Source: Phoronis ovalis (Eukaryota; Phoronida; Phoronidae). From it: DNA of 16,044 nucleotides. Location of the stretch: NCBI GenBank assembly GCA_028565635.1, contig JAOXYB010025147.1:1-16044 (forward strand), in the 5' to 3' direction. Position numbers and translations under genes: made by a program. Position 1 is the stretch's first letter. Each line of letters begins with the position of its first letter. Shown piece by piece: positions 7,934 through 16,044 of this stretch. The notes below the pieces were generated by a model. That model saw only the letters and a program-made list of their open reading frames with translations. It made no database searches and was not told the DNA's origin.

Positions 7934-8097
7934 GTGACCGATATCGAAACAACGAAAGCTGTTTCCACACAGATTGCACCATTCTGGAGAATTGTTACGG
8001 TGTTTTGCGAAACAAAACCGTTCCTAAAAAAAACGCCACATTCCAAAATGTTTAGTCCTGTTAGTTATCACTCACGACAAAACATTTCTCCAACTAT
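7934..8097 (+). repeat. Dispersed repeat, copy A
   Basis: Shares a collinear, diverged stretch with 11588-11755. Conserved words include ACCGAT.TCGAA, TGGAGAATT, TTTGCGAAACAA, TTCCTAAAA, CACATTC and AGTCCTGTTAG, in the same order and orientation, with indels (copy A has about 20 extra bases near 7952-7972; copy B has extra bases near 11690). Both copies fall in open frames of about 80 codons, but the frames are not conserved, so this is more likely an old transposable element family than a coding exon. Confidence 0.7.
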
Positions 8098-8109
8098 AAG
8101 AAAACCCCT

Positions 8110-8150
8110 TTCATCATCATCGTCATCGTATTCATCATCATCATCATCGT
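8110..8150. repeat. TCA trinucleotide microsatellite
   Basis: Interrupted (TCA)n with TCG variants, ending ATCATCATCATCGTT. It encodes a Ser run in the plus-strand frame 7922-8173, which explains the apparent Ser-rich tail of that open frame; not taken as a gene. Confidence 0.9.
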
Positions 8151-9721
8151 TATGTAACAATACTGCACACTAAAAGCTATAAAATTTATGTTATCTTTAA
8201 GATATTTTGATATGTTTACATTTAAGATTCCTTATCGTTAAATTAAATTAAATGTTATAATTTCGTCAAAGTAATTAAATAAATATTCTAAATATTCTTG
8301 AAAGTATTATGCCCTGTTCTATCAAATTCATTGTATACACATGACAAGCCGGCCTAATGATTCTTAATAGTCTCATATATTTTTAAATTATCCTCCTTGT
8401 GAAAATATTGGTGTTGCATCATCAAAACATCTTATTCCCTCCATGAGATACTGACTCTGTATAGTAAAGTTTAGCAACTCGCTTCTAATCATAACAAAAA
8501 CAAAGCCAAACAACGATATGCATTTCTGGCGTATTTAATTGATAAACAAAACTTCTCAAATTAATAATCCACTAGACTTGCTCAAGTCCTGTTGGACTGT
8601 AAAAATAAAATTATTTTAATGTTTATTTCTCTGTTATACTTCTTTTACATCAGTGTGTTTCATTATATTATCTGGCAATTTTTTCTTTTTTTTACTATCA
8701 TATATATGTTGAGTACAAACACTGGGTACATTTAGAAAACAGGAAAATATATAAAAAAAAAAATTTTTGTGAAGTCTTTTTGGTACAAAGGCAGGTTTGC
8801 TTTTGATGTAACTTCATTTTAGTGATTTCAACATGTTCCTGAGCTGCATATACATGTGTTATTCAAGAAACCATATCGTGGTGCGAATACTTCCTGAATA
8901 ATGTTAAAGCTCGCGTGAAACATTAGTTTTAAATGGAGAAAACCACAAAACTTTTATTCGAAGTGCAAATATTGTACTATACTGTAGTAACCCTGTACTG
9001 AGTAAATGTTAGGTTTAAAAGTATGCAGCCCGGGGCATGCAGTTGCTTAACCGTTATCAGAGACAGACATGTATCTCGTGATTAAATTTGGAATGGAATG
9101 TAAATAAATGATATAATATCCATACTGCCTCCTGTGTAATTTAGCGTAGTTATAACTCGGTATAAACAAGGCAATAGGTCTATCTAGCATAAACAGAAAT
9201 ATAGTTTTATTTATTTTCTACTTTCGTCTTTTTTAGTCTTCTACTCACTTGTAAATATATGTTTCCGCGATTTTGTATGCACATGTGGATAGTGTCACGA
9301 AACACAAATATATTTCCCGCTTTAATAGACTTCAGTAAAAAAAATGCAACGCAATGTTCTGTGTGTCCTACTTCAGTTATAATCTCTAATCTCTAATGAT
9401 AAAATAGAACTGAAAAACACCTCCAGAATTTCGTATTCATTTACCGGCTCCCACTAGCACAAATTTTACATTTGAAGCCAAACATGTCTATTATATGTAT
9501 GAATCTACCTGTGCAAGTGCAAAACTTCCAAGAATATAGAGTATTCTGTACTCTGCATCGAAGAAAATGTTCGCCCATTTTCGTCTACTGATGTCATAGC
9601 TTTAATACCTCAGGTGTACCACAGGAGGTCGCTTCATGAACAGGGTAGAGTTACGAATGCGAGTTTATGGGTAGTAAACCTTACATATTGTTCATTTTAT
9701 AATCGTATTTAACACAAAGGA
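8151..9721. other. AT-rich sequence, no supported gene
   Basis: I see no coding region. Small structures present: nested palindromes at 8575-8598, where GACTTG/CAAGTC and AGTCC/GGACT compete for the same bases; an A11/T5 run at about 8754-8767; and a slightly GC-richer stretch around 9600-9660. None forms a recognisable element. Confidence 0.55.
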
Positions 9722-9736
9722 ATATATATATATATA
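9722..9736. repeat. Short (AT)n microsatellite
   Basis: Seven and a half AT units in alternation. Length-variable in principle; no function inferred. Confidence 0.9.
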
Positions 9737-9831
9737 AGACTAGCATATGGAAATAGATCTTGGACGCGTATTAATATGTCTTTTTTCTCTTTCTTTTTGT
9801 TTTTGCCCCTGGGCAGCTATATGAACATTTC

Positions 9832-9861
9832 CATTTGAAAGTGGCTTTAATTTCGCACAAA
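9832..9861 (+). repeat. Thirty-base dispersed repeat, copy A
   Basis: CATTTGAAA..GGCTTTAATTTCGCACAAA-type sequence recurs at 14152-14181 in the same orientation with only a few differences; the last 16 bases (TTAATTTCGCACAAA core) are identical. Copy A directly follows a strong pyrimidine tract and CCCCTGGGCAG (about 9781-9816). After that AG, 22 codons are open (LYEHFHLKVALISHK ...), with a GTGAGA donor-like word at 9862. Copy B has no such context, so repeat membership is the simpler reading. Confidence 0.6.
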
Positions 9862-11343
9862 GTGAGAGAAATCACAATTTAAAATTTGATGGGATTATAT
9901 CCAGGCCTAGAAGGTTTTGAGTGTATTTTTAGCTAATTCCACCTCGTGGTCTGTGTTTAGAGTTCACAAAAAAGTTAATTGGTTAAGACTGCACGGTTAA
10001 GAATGTATGTTTTATGGCTTCGCATAGAATATTATAAACGTGTTTTAGAGGCACGAGAAACCATCCCATAACAAAACTACCTTTCAAAAGCGGTACTTTA
10101 TCCAAGACTAGCAATTTTTGGCAAACTATTCTAAACTGCTACTAAACATTACTCTAACCAAGATCAAGGCCCGAAAGCTAACACTGTTATGGTCCAATCT
10201 GCCGATTTCTCTACTCTAAATATCAAGTGCATGTAACGCGCCATGTTAAACCCTCGGTCCTCATAAGATTATGCACTTTTTGTCGCATTTTTTTGTAACT
10301 AGAAGGCGTATCAATGCTATACCTTAGTTGCACAAAACGTTTAGATCTCCTGGTCCCTTGTTAGTCTCCACTAATTCATCGTTTAAAGTAGTGGCGGTAC
10401 GCTTCTTTACCCTGACTTCTTGCCTGTCTTGGCATTAAATGTTGTCCCAGACACTTTATTTCTTTGCTAGATATGAAAACAAATTCATTAAACATGATTT
10501 TGTAATGTCAAATCTTAACAGGCCAGTTTCTGATCAATTTAGTATGAAACACATTCCACTGAAATGGAGTAAAAGAAGCTAGATGTATATACTTCATAAT
10601 ACCAGTCTAGTGTGTAAGAGCAGTCAGTTATAATACCTATCGCGGTTCCTATTTTATAACCCATACTCTTATCTTTGAAATTTATTTAGTGATTATGGAC
10701 TTCGAGTTAGCAGCTTTAGTTTGTCCCATATATTTATCAAAGTTCAATGATACGGGTCCTTAGGGGCTATTTATGAGATAAGTTGTATGTTTTCAATTCC
10801 TAAAATTGGTTCTGTTCACTTTCCAGTTAATTTCTTCAGTTTCAGTCACTTTTTATGTATTTTTTGTACAAATATATGTGATATACTCTTAATGGTAATT
10901 TACGTAGAACATTTGCAAGACGATTACTTGCTTTTGTTGTAAAACAATTGTTTGCATTCGTGAATGCAGACATTATGAAAGCAGTGTATACCACTCTCCC
11001 GTAGGTCATCCTAAAATTCGTACGCTCTTTTTAACTGCAATAGGCAAATGCAATAGGTCATATAAACAATTATAGTTTAAACTAACTGTACCATGTCAAA
11101 TTATAGGGCGAAAACTGTAACGCGTGACGCAATGTTTAAAAATTAGTGCCATTTTTGCTTAACATTTTATCTACAAAATTAGCCCTAGAAAATAACAATG
11201 CTGGACATGTTGCCAATGGAATTAGTAACAAAAACGGTAAAATGTTTTTATCAGAGGGAGTGATCAATATAGATTCCAACAAGACTTCAAAAGTCCTGTT
11301 CTTCAGAAAAATTCATCTTTCCCAAATCCCTGTTATAAGTTCT
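9862..11343. other. Sequence without a supported gene
   Basis: No open frame above chance, RNA gene or tandem repeat was recognised. A small direct repeat GGTTAAGA.TG occurs near 9981-10003. The plus-strand frame 11146-11349 shows no domain and no usable splice structure. Confidence 0.5.
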
Positions 11344-11440
11344 CTGTAGCCGATGGTAGCCCGTAGCTTGCGGGTATCAGCCTTTACCTCACATGTACAA
11401 TTACGTCAGACAATGAATGTGAGCGGGGTTCGATTTCCAT
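11344..11440 (+). repeat. Possible tRNA-derived SINE head fragment
   Basis: TAGCCGATGG near 11347-11356 resembles an RNA polymerase III A box, and GGTTCGATTTCC at 11427-11438 is close to the B-box consensus GGTTCGANNCC. The spacing of about 80 bases is long for a tRNA, and the arms do not fold into a convincing cloverleaf. A stem CCCG/CGGG surrounds 11360-11374. A decayed SINE head is possible; a functional tRNA gene is not supported. Confidence 0.2.
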
Positions 11441-11587
11441 ATTTATGCAAACTATGAACATTTGAAAGAATAAGTTCACAGGTGATCATAATGATCATGA
11501 TTTCAGTCATTGCCTAAAGAAATAATTAAATGTAATATTCAAACGAGCGGTGTGATCCAATCTCGGGATCCAATTGTACTCGTTCAT

Positions 11588-11755
11588 GTGGACCGATTTC
11601 GAATGCATATTATCAGCAATGGAGAATTATAAACGATGATTTGCGAAACAAGAACTTTCCTAAAACAAACTGCACATTCGAAAATTATGAAATATTGAGT
11701 CCTGTTAGGTATTATATAAATCACGTTGATATGAATGTTTCCACTGTTCACTCAA
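11588..11755 (+). repeat. Dispersed repeat, copy B
   Basis: Second copy of the family described at 7934-8097, same orientation, about 3.6 kb away. The match runs from GGACCGATTTCGAA to roughly TTTCCACTGTT. The degree of divergence with several indels suggests both are old. The boundaries are approximate because flanks fade gradually. Confidence 0.7.
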
Positions 11756-12230
11756 AATGTACACGCGCCCTCTTCATGTTACAGGTACCCATGAACATAA
11801 GCTTCCTACCCTTTATCGGACTTTTATCATGTTCAAGATGACGAAAGCAGATTCCAATAACAATGCTTTAGGCATCCTTTTTTTGAAACAAACATACATC
11901 TGAAAGTTACATCCTATTTTATTCTTTGGAACAGTTAATAAAACATATCTTACCTTTTATTGTTTTATGGGACCAAGTTATGTTTTTGATTGTATGGTTT
12001 TGTTTTATTGCTGAAAAGCAAACCCGTGCACCCTGGCTTTCGGTTGAGTGCCCAACAAATCTTGTTGGAAATTTAAAAAGTAACCTACTTTATGAATGCT
12101 TGTTCAGGGTATCGACTGAGCTAACAGACAACTTATATTGTTCAAATAAAATATTATCTCTGTTATCTATCCTGTAGTCTAACCGCGGGGGGGGGCACTT
12201 CTTTTATCGGTATATATACATGGGCCGCCT
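11756..12230. other. No supported gene; G9 run
   Basis: The plus-strand frame 11926-12177 is open for 83 codons but has no recognised domain. On the minus strand GTTAGCTCAGTCGATA (about 12112-12127) resembles a tRNA D-arm/A-box, yet no B box or cloverleaf follows at the right distance. A run of nine G at 12187-12195 marks the edge of the repeat block to the right. Confidence 0.4.
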
Positions 12231-12680
12231 TTCAGGGTCGCTTTTTTGGGCTACCAGGATATTTAACGGTAGGTCATTTCACTTGGGATATTTCAGGGTG
12301 GGTATTTGACGTCTAGGGGGTATTTCAGGGTGAGTTTTTGAAAGATATTTTCAAGTGGCATAGTTGGCAATTGTTTAAGGAGTACGATAGACGTGGAAAT
12401 GACCTTTTTTTTGCATGTCACATTTTTCTGGTAGCACCGAGACGATTTTGAGGCCAAGGATATTTCAGGGTAAGTATTTTGTTAATTCCGGGGATATCTC
12501 AGGGTCAGAGTTTGGACACCTGGGCCTCACACCCCTACCTCATATAAAAGAGGGTGCCCCCGGGTGTCTAACGATGACGACTATTTCCATGAACGAATCT
12601 ATAAACTCGGAGGTTCGACTCAAATTAGTGGATGGTGCGCATGTTTGTGACCAAAAACCGTATAAAAGGGGTAATTTTTA
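12231..12680 (+). repeat. Degenerate interspersed/tandem repeat block, GGATATTTCAGGG core
   Basis: The core GGATATTTCAGGGT or a close variant begins at 12257, 12286, 12319, 12343, 12458 and 12492, plus a partial TTTCAGGGTCG near 12231. Spacing is 24-34 bases within two clusters. The second part is GC-richer, with CACACCCCTACC and GGGTGCCCCCGGGTGT forming a loose inverted pair, and it carries two TATAAAAG words (12543-12550 and 12661-12668), each followed by a G-rich stretch. The frame 12415-12681 is open but its peptide is built from repeat units. This looks like a transposable or satellite-derived element of unknown class. Confidence 0.65.
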
Positions 12681-13570
12681 AAAGTGTTAACGTACGTTAC
12701 GCGGTGAGGGATAATTGTTCTATCAAAGATACGAAAGGTCGGGAACCTTATTTGATTATCAGTACTAGTTTAAGGTGATGTACTTACCGGAATATTTTAA
12801 TTCAAATACTGCACTGACAAAAAGGGTACCTAAACTTTTTTCAATTCAGATAGAAGGATCAAAATATTAAAATAGAAAAACGCGTTTAGGGGCTTTTTCA
12901 AAAACCTATTCACAAACATGAGTACTATTTTTCCGTTGAGTCGGACCCCCGGGTCAATACAGTAACCATAGACACAAAGAAAACAGTGCCCTACAACACA
13001 ATTAGCATTAAGTTCAATAACCATGTAAACGGGACACAAATTGCAAAAAATAATAACACTAATCAAGTATATGAACAACTTACCTATCGATGTGAAAAAG
13101 AAACGTCTCTCCGGTCCTGGTCTGTGTTGTAATAATCACGTGTGTCACAAAATGACCTTAAGTATCGGTTTCTATTTGTGATAACGTAGCTAGCACTCCA
13201 CAGTAACCTTGGGCAGTAGGGTCTCGGATAGTTCCCTAATTTGTGTAGGATGTAGAAGTGTGTGTGTCGCTAGAGAAACGTTCATAGGGTTATAGTACTA
13301 GTGAAAATGTATATGCTATTTTTCAACTGCACTGACAGCTGTTATTTGTGAAATTATTGGGAGAATATATCTAAGCCCAGCACGCCCTTGATATCAATTC
13401 GCGCCCTAGAGGTCAAGTTCATATAGATCCAGGTTCGGATTTGAGAAATCTCCAAAGGGGTTACATTTTTAGTGAAAATGTCCAGATCTGTGAAGTTGTG
13501 CAAATTAAACAATTTTGAGAAATTGACGATCAGCGTTTGTAAGATTTTCTTAATATTTAATATGTATAAA
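12681..13570. other. No confirmed gene; possible minus-strand splice donor
   Basis: On the minus strand CGATAG/GTAAGTTG gives a textbook 5' splice site at about 13083. The 60-170 bases before it (13085-13260, relatively GC-rich, with a CACGTG E-box word on the way) contain stops in all frames near the donor, so they could be a non-coding 5' exon at most. A 25-codon open piece there reads RDPTAQGYCGVLATL, with no family recognised. The frame 12830-13078 is hydrophobic and without domain evidence. Confidence 0.3.
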
Positions 13571-13594
13571 TATATATATATATATATATATATA
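13571..13594. repeat. (TA)12 microsatellite
   Basis: Twelve uninterrupted TA units. It accounts for the Ile-Tyr run in open frames on both strands here (13354-13743 minus, 13472-13768 plus), which are therefore not treated as genes. Confidence 0.95.
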
Positions 13595-15032
13595 CTCTTG
13601 AAAATAGGACAAAAACAGCTCGCCCCTAGTGGACATTTTAGGAAGTACAAACAAAACAGTGTTTCAACACAGATGACTACTAGCAACTTGAAGCAACATG
13701 CAGTTTTTATACGACTTGGATATATTATCATTACTATAGACATGACATCTTATATTGTTTGTCGTTAAAATATTCTGATATGAGTAGGTAGAGTACTGTG
13801 GGAAATAATGAGATATAATTATTGAAAAACACTAGATTTCATTTAATCATGAGCCTGTCCCGGAATTAAACAATAGCCTGATTTATTTGTTAAGGATTGC
13901 ACAACTAAAAACACTTAAATGCTGAAAATTGTAAGTAAATTTAAAATGAAAACAAAGTGAGAAATCTCAGGTTTTTGAAATCCTCGTAGTATACCATTAA
14001 ATAATTCCAAATTACAAACAAACGATTAAAACAGACGTATGTTAACTCCATCTGGTGACAAAATTCATATAAAGGCCGTCTATGGATTGTGTTACTGATC
14101 AGTTTTTGTTCCGTATTTTTCGATGTGTTGATCACGTAAATATAACACTATCATTTGAAATGGGGCTTAATTTCGCACAAAATAAAAGCTAAGGTTGTAT
14201 GGTGTCAAAAGGTTCAATCATCGATAACAAAACGTTGTTTTTTTTCGAGTAAAGAATAACTTTAAAAAGCTTGACAGTAAACACTAGTAAATTTGAGCAG
14301 ATATCAAATAATAAAATACAAAACATATAATAAATAATACTACGACTATTGTTGAATTCAAACTCGCGGTTACCACTCTTGTCCATTGGGTCAGTGAACA
14401 CTGTGATGTACATGTATGCATTCAGAATTTGCATAGCATATATACGTATTATACAAACGGAATACATTGAACACGGGTGTAGCATGCTGCAATGGGAATG
14501 CTACTGCAGGCTGGTCCACGGGAATTAACGGAAATGTTACCTTGCCCACTCCAAAGATACCACGTTAAAGAATAAGGCAGAGAGGGCCGTTCAAATATTT
14601 TAGACGGACAAAAATTAATCCAGATTTCTTAACCTTTACTTTGCTCAGAAGATATAATTTCTCAAAGTTTTATTTTGCAGAAGATTATTTTGCTAGAGAG
14701 GTTATAAGAAAAAGTTGATGTTTATTTCAGTATTTTTTTAAAATTTTTAAGCACCACTTACAAAACAGTCTGTGCTATATGTTACCGCATGACCATAAAC
14801 AAGCATAAATGTCACACAATTATTGTATCCCGTGGTGTCTCTAAAACACAGCACTACAAATGTGGTAAATATACCTATATTTTATTCAAAAAGGATTTGA
14901 GTTTTCTTTTACAACAACTGGGTCTAGAATTTGCCCAATAGTTAAATATTATTTCCTTGCATTGATTACTCAATGATTAATGTACACATATATTTAACAA
15001 TATTTATCTGACATATTAAAAACATTTTACAG
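13595..15032. other. AT-rich sequence, no supported gene
   Basis: Open frames at 13941-14135 and 14189-14485 (minus) are Ile/Phe/Tyr-rich without domains. The only structured item is the 30-base repeat copy at 14152-14181. A micro-exon-like plus-strand word (TTTTATTTTGCAG then KIILLE then stop) near 14669-14705 is too short to support. Confidence 0.5.
14152..14181 (+). repeat. Thirty-base dispersed repeat, copy B
   Basis: Second copy of the element at 9832-9861; both contain the identical core TTAATTTCGCACAAA. The surroundings differ, so only a short fragment of the family is shared. Confidence 0.6.
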
Positions 15033-15094
15033 CTGTAAATTCCCAAGCACAGTATGGTCTATTTAGTGGGCTAAGAAAACTGCCGAGAGTCAAC
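15033..15094 (+). CDS. Candidate short exon, unknown protein
   Basis: TATCTGAC (branch-point-like) and AACATTTTACAG precede 62 bases open in one frame, followed by GTAAGAG as donor. Phase is 1 in and 0 out. The 20 codons read VNSQAQYGLF then SGLRKLPRVN. No domain is recognised. The next candidate (15340) can be read in phase 0, consistent with joining. Short length keeps confidence low. Confidence 0.22.
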
Positions 15095-15339
15095 GTAAGA
15101 GCTGAGGGATTTCATAAAAAGGGTCATTAAAAATGTTGCGCCAGAAGGTTATCATTCAAGACATACACTAGTTTCACACATATCTGAATTGACACTTGGG
15201 TTATAAACTAATGTGAAATATAAGCATCATCGATGTTTAGCGTTGCTTTAAATCCAGTATCTCACGTGTACGGAAAACAAGGATCGTCGAAATACCCCAA
15301 GCATGACATGAATTTTGATTCTCTCTGTGCATTATTTAG

Positions 15340-15596
15340 CAATCCTACTGGAAAACAAGAAGATTAGAAGTATCTTTACAAAGAGGCCTCAGACTAAAGT
15401 TACTCATACTTTGGTGGAATTGGTCAATCAACATTCAGTATTTCCGCAATTCATTCTACATGTAGCCATGGGACACAGAAAGCGCCTCTTAAATCCTCAA
15501 TTTTTTGTCATTTTAATAAAATTTGTCTTGAATTATACCATGAAATACTTTCAAATTATCGAAAATTCACTATATCTGATAATACTATCTTTTTAA
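15340..15596 (+). CDS. Candidate exon, unknown protein, frame ambiguous
   Basis: A good pyrimidine-rich acceptor (TTGATTCTCTCTGTG ... TTTAG) ends at 15339. Two frames are then open. In phase 1, 84 codons run to TAA at 15594-15596 (ILLENKKIRSIFTKR, then VTHTLVELVNQHS, then HVAMGHRKRLL). In phase 0, 41 codons run to TAG at 15463-15465 and are followed 50 bases later by AATAAA (15515-15520), a plausible last-exon layout compatible with the candidate exon at 15033-15094. The phase 1 peptide has the more ordinary composition but reads through the poly(A) signal. No domain is recognised in either. Confidence 0.25.
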
Positions 15597-15852
15597 ATCA
15601 ATCAAAAGACATTCACAGCAGACAGCAGACACGAGAACGGTATTGCCCATGCTGGATATATTGTAAAACCAGTTGGTTAAGCAACGACAAATGACCGATC
15701 TAAGGCATGAGAGATTGTACATAAATATCAAATTGACTGTTCAAAGTTGGAACTCAGCCAATAAACATTTTTTTCGAACACTATGTCCTGGTAATGACCA
15801 CTTACATGAACATTATTTGTGTGTTACATTATTTTATTGGTCTCTTAGCATT

Positions 15853-16044
15853 GTGTCTTACCCTGTATTTTCATGGTCGTGTTTAGCATTGTGTCTTACC
15901 CTGTATTTCCATGGTAACTGTTTAGCATTGTGTCTTACCCTGTATTTCCATGGTCGTGTTTAGCACCGTGTCTTACCCTGTATTTCCATGGTCGTGTTTA
16001 GCACTGTGTCTTACCCTGTATTTCCATGGTCGTGTTTAGCATTG
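15853..16044. repeat. 38-bp minisatellite, five units, continues past the window
   Basis: Units begin with GTGTCTTACCCTG at 15853, 15891, 15930, 15968 and 16006, and a sixth starts at the last base (16044). Spacing is 38, 39, 38, 38 and 38; the 39 comes from a GGTAACTG variant of GGTCGTG in unit 2. Units are about 95% alike, the differences being ATT/ACC/ACT before GTG and one T/C. Each contains TTCCATGG. The 38-bp period is not a multiple of three, so the array does not encode a repeated peptide in one frame. Confidence 0.95.

Noticed and set aside
7789-8173. Overlapping open frames on both strands (85 and 83 codons)
   Set aside because: They fall in the dispersed repeat and a TCA microsatellite; the frames are not conserved in the second copy.
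8575-8598. Mutually exclusive hairpins resembling a regulatory switch
   Set aside because: Stems are only five to six bases and no transcript or gene is linked to them.
12100-12130. Minus-strand tRNA D-arm-like word GTTAGCTCAGTCGATA
   Set aside because: No anticodon arm, T-arm or B box at a tRNA-like distance.
12415-12681. Plus-strand frame of 88 codons with protein-like tail
   Set aside because: Its sequence is made of the GGATATTTCAGGG repeat units and a GC-rich repeat part; no domain.
13354-13768. Longest open frames of the window, on both strands
   Set aside because: Both cross the (TA)12 microsatellite, which adds stop-free Ile-Tyr codons; the flanks carry no domain.

Overview
The window looks like nuclear DNA from an invertebrate animal, most likely a marine lophotrochozoan such as a bivalve. 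This is an inference. It rests on the AT-rich composition, the absence of long uninterrupted reading frames, GT-AG introns of about 0.5-0.6 kb, and abundant degenerate tandem and dispersed repeats. One of these, a 16-bp CTTCGGA-type repeat, resembles repeats I recall from marine invertebrate genomes. Nothing suggests a bacterium, phage or plasmid: there are no operons, no ribosome binding sites and no CRISPR array.

The one gene I can argue for with some confidence is on the minus strand at 3265-4788. Three exons (4788-4676, 4050-3866, 3341-3265) join with matching phases (2, then 1) and good GT/AG sites. They encode a predicted 124-residue protein that is almost entirely a death effector domain (DED), the adaptor fold of FADD, caspase-8 and PEA15. 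The start codon has an in-frame stop just upstream. Helix 2 keeps the SEL glutamate of the DED charge triad, but the RxDL half of the triad is replaced. The product would be a small DED-only (PEA15-sized) protein.

The rest is intergenic or intronic. From left to right: an A-rich tract (1-370) abutting five 16-bp repeats (371-450); a palindromic double poly(A) signal (1117-1129); a plus-strand candidate exon (1988-2154) whose consensus donor lies in a hairpin (2155-2206); the DED gene; weak minus-strand exon candidates at 5534-5686, 6738-6809 and 7437-7502; short tandem repeats at 6118-6188, 6394-6418 and 6612-6656; one copy of a dispersed repeat (7934-8097, second copy 11588-11755); microsatellites at 8110-8150, 9722-9736 and 13571-13594; a repeat block built on a GGATATTTCAGGG core (12231-12680); weak plus-strand exon candidates at 15033-15094 and 15340-15596; and a 38-bp minisatellite that runs off the right end (from 15853).

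Short open segments flanked by AG and GT are common by chance at this AT content. Every exon candidate other than the DED gene should therefore be read as a hypothesis. No organism or database identity was verified.
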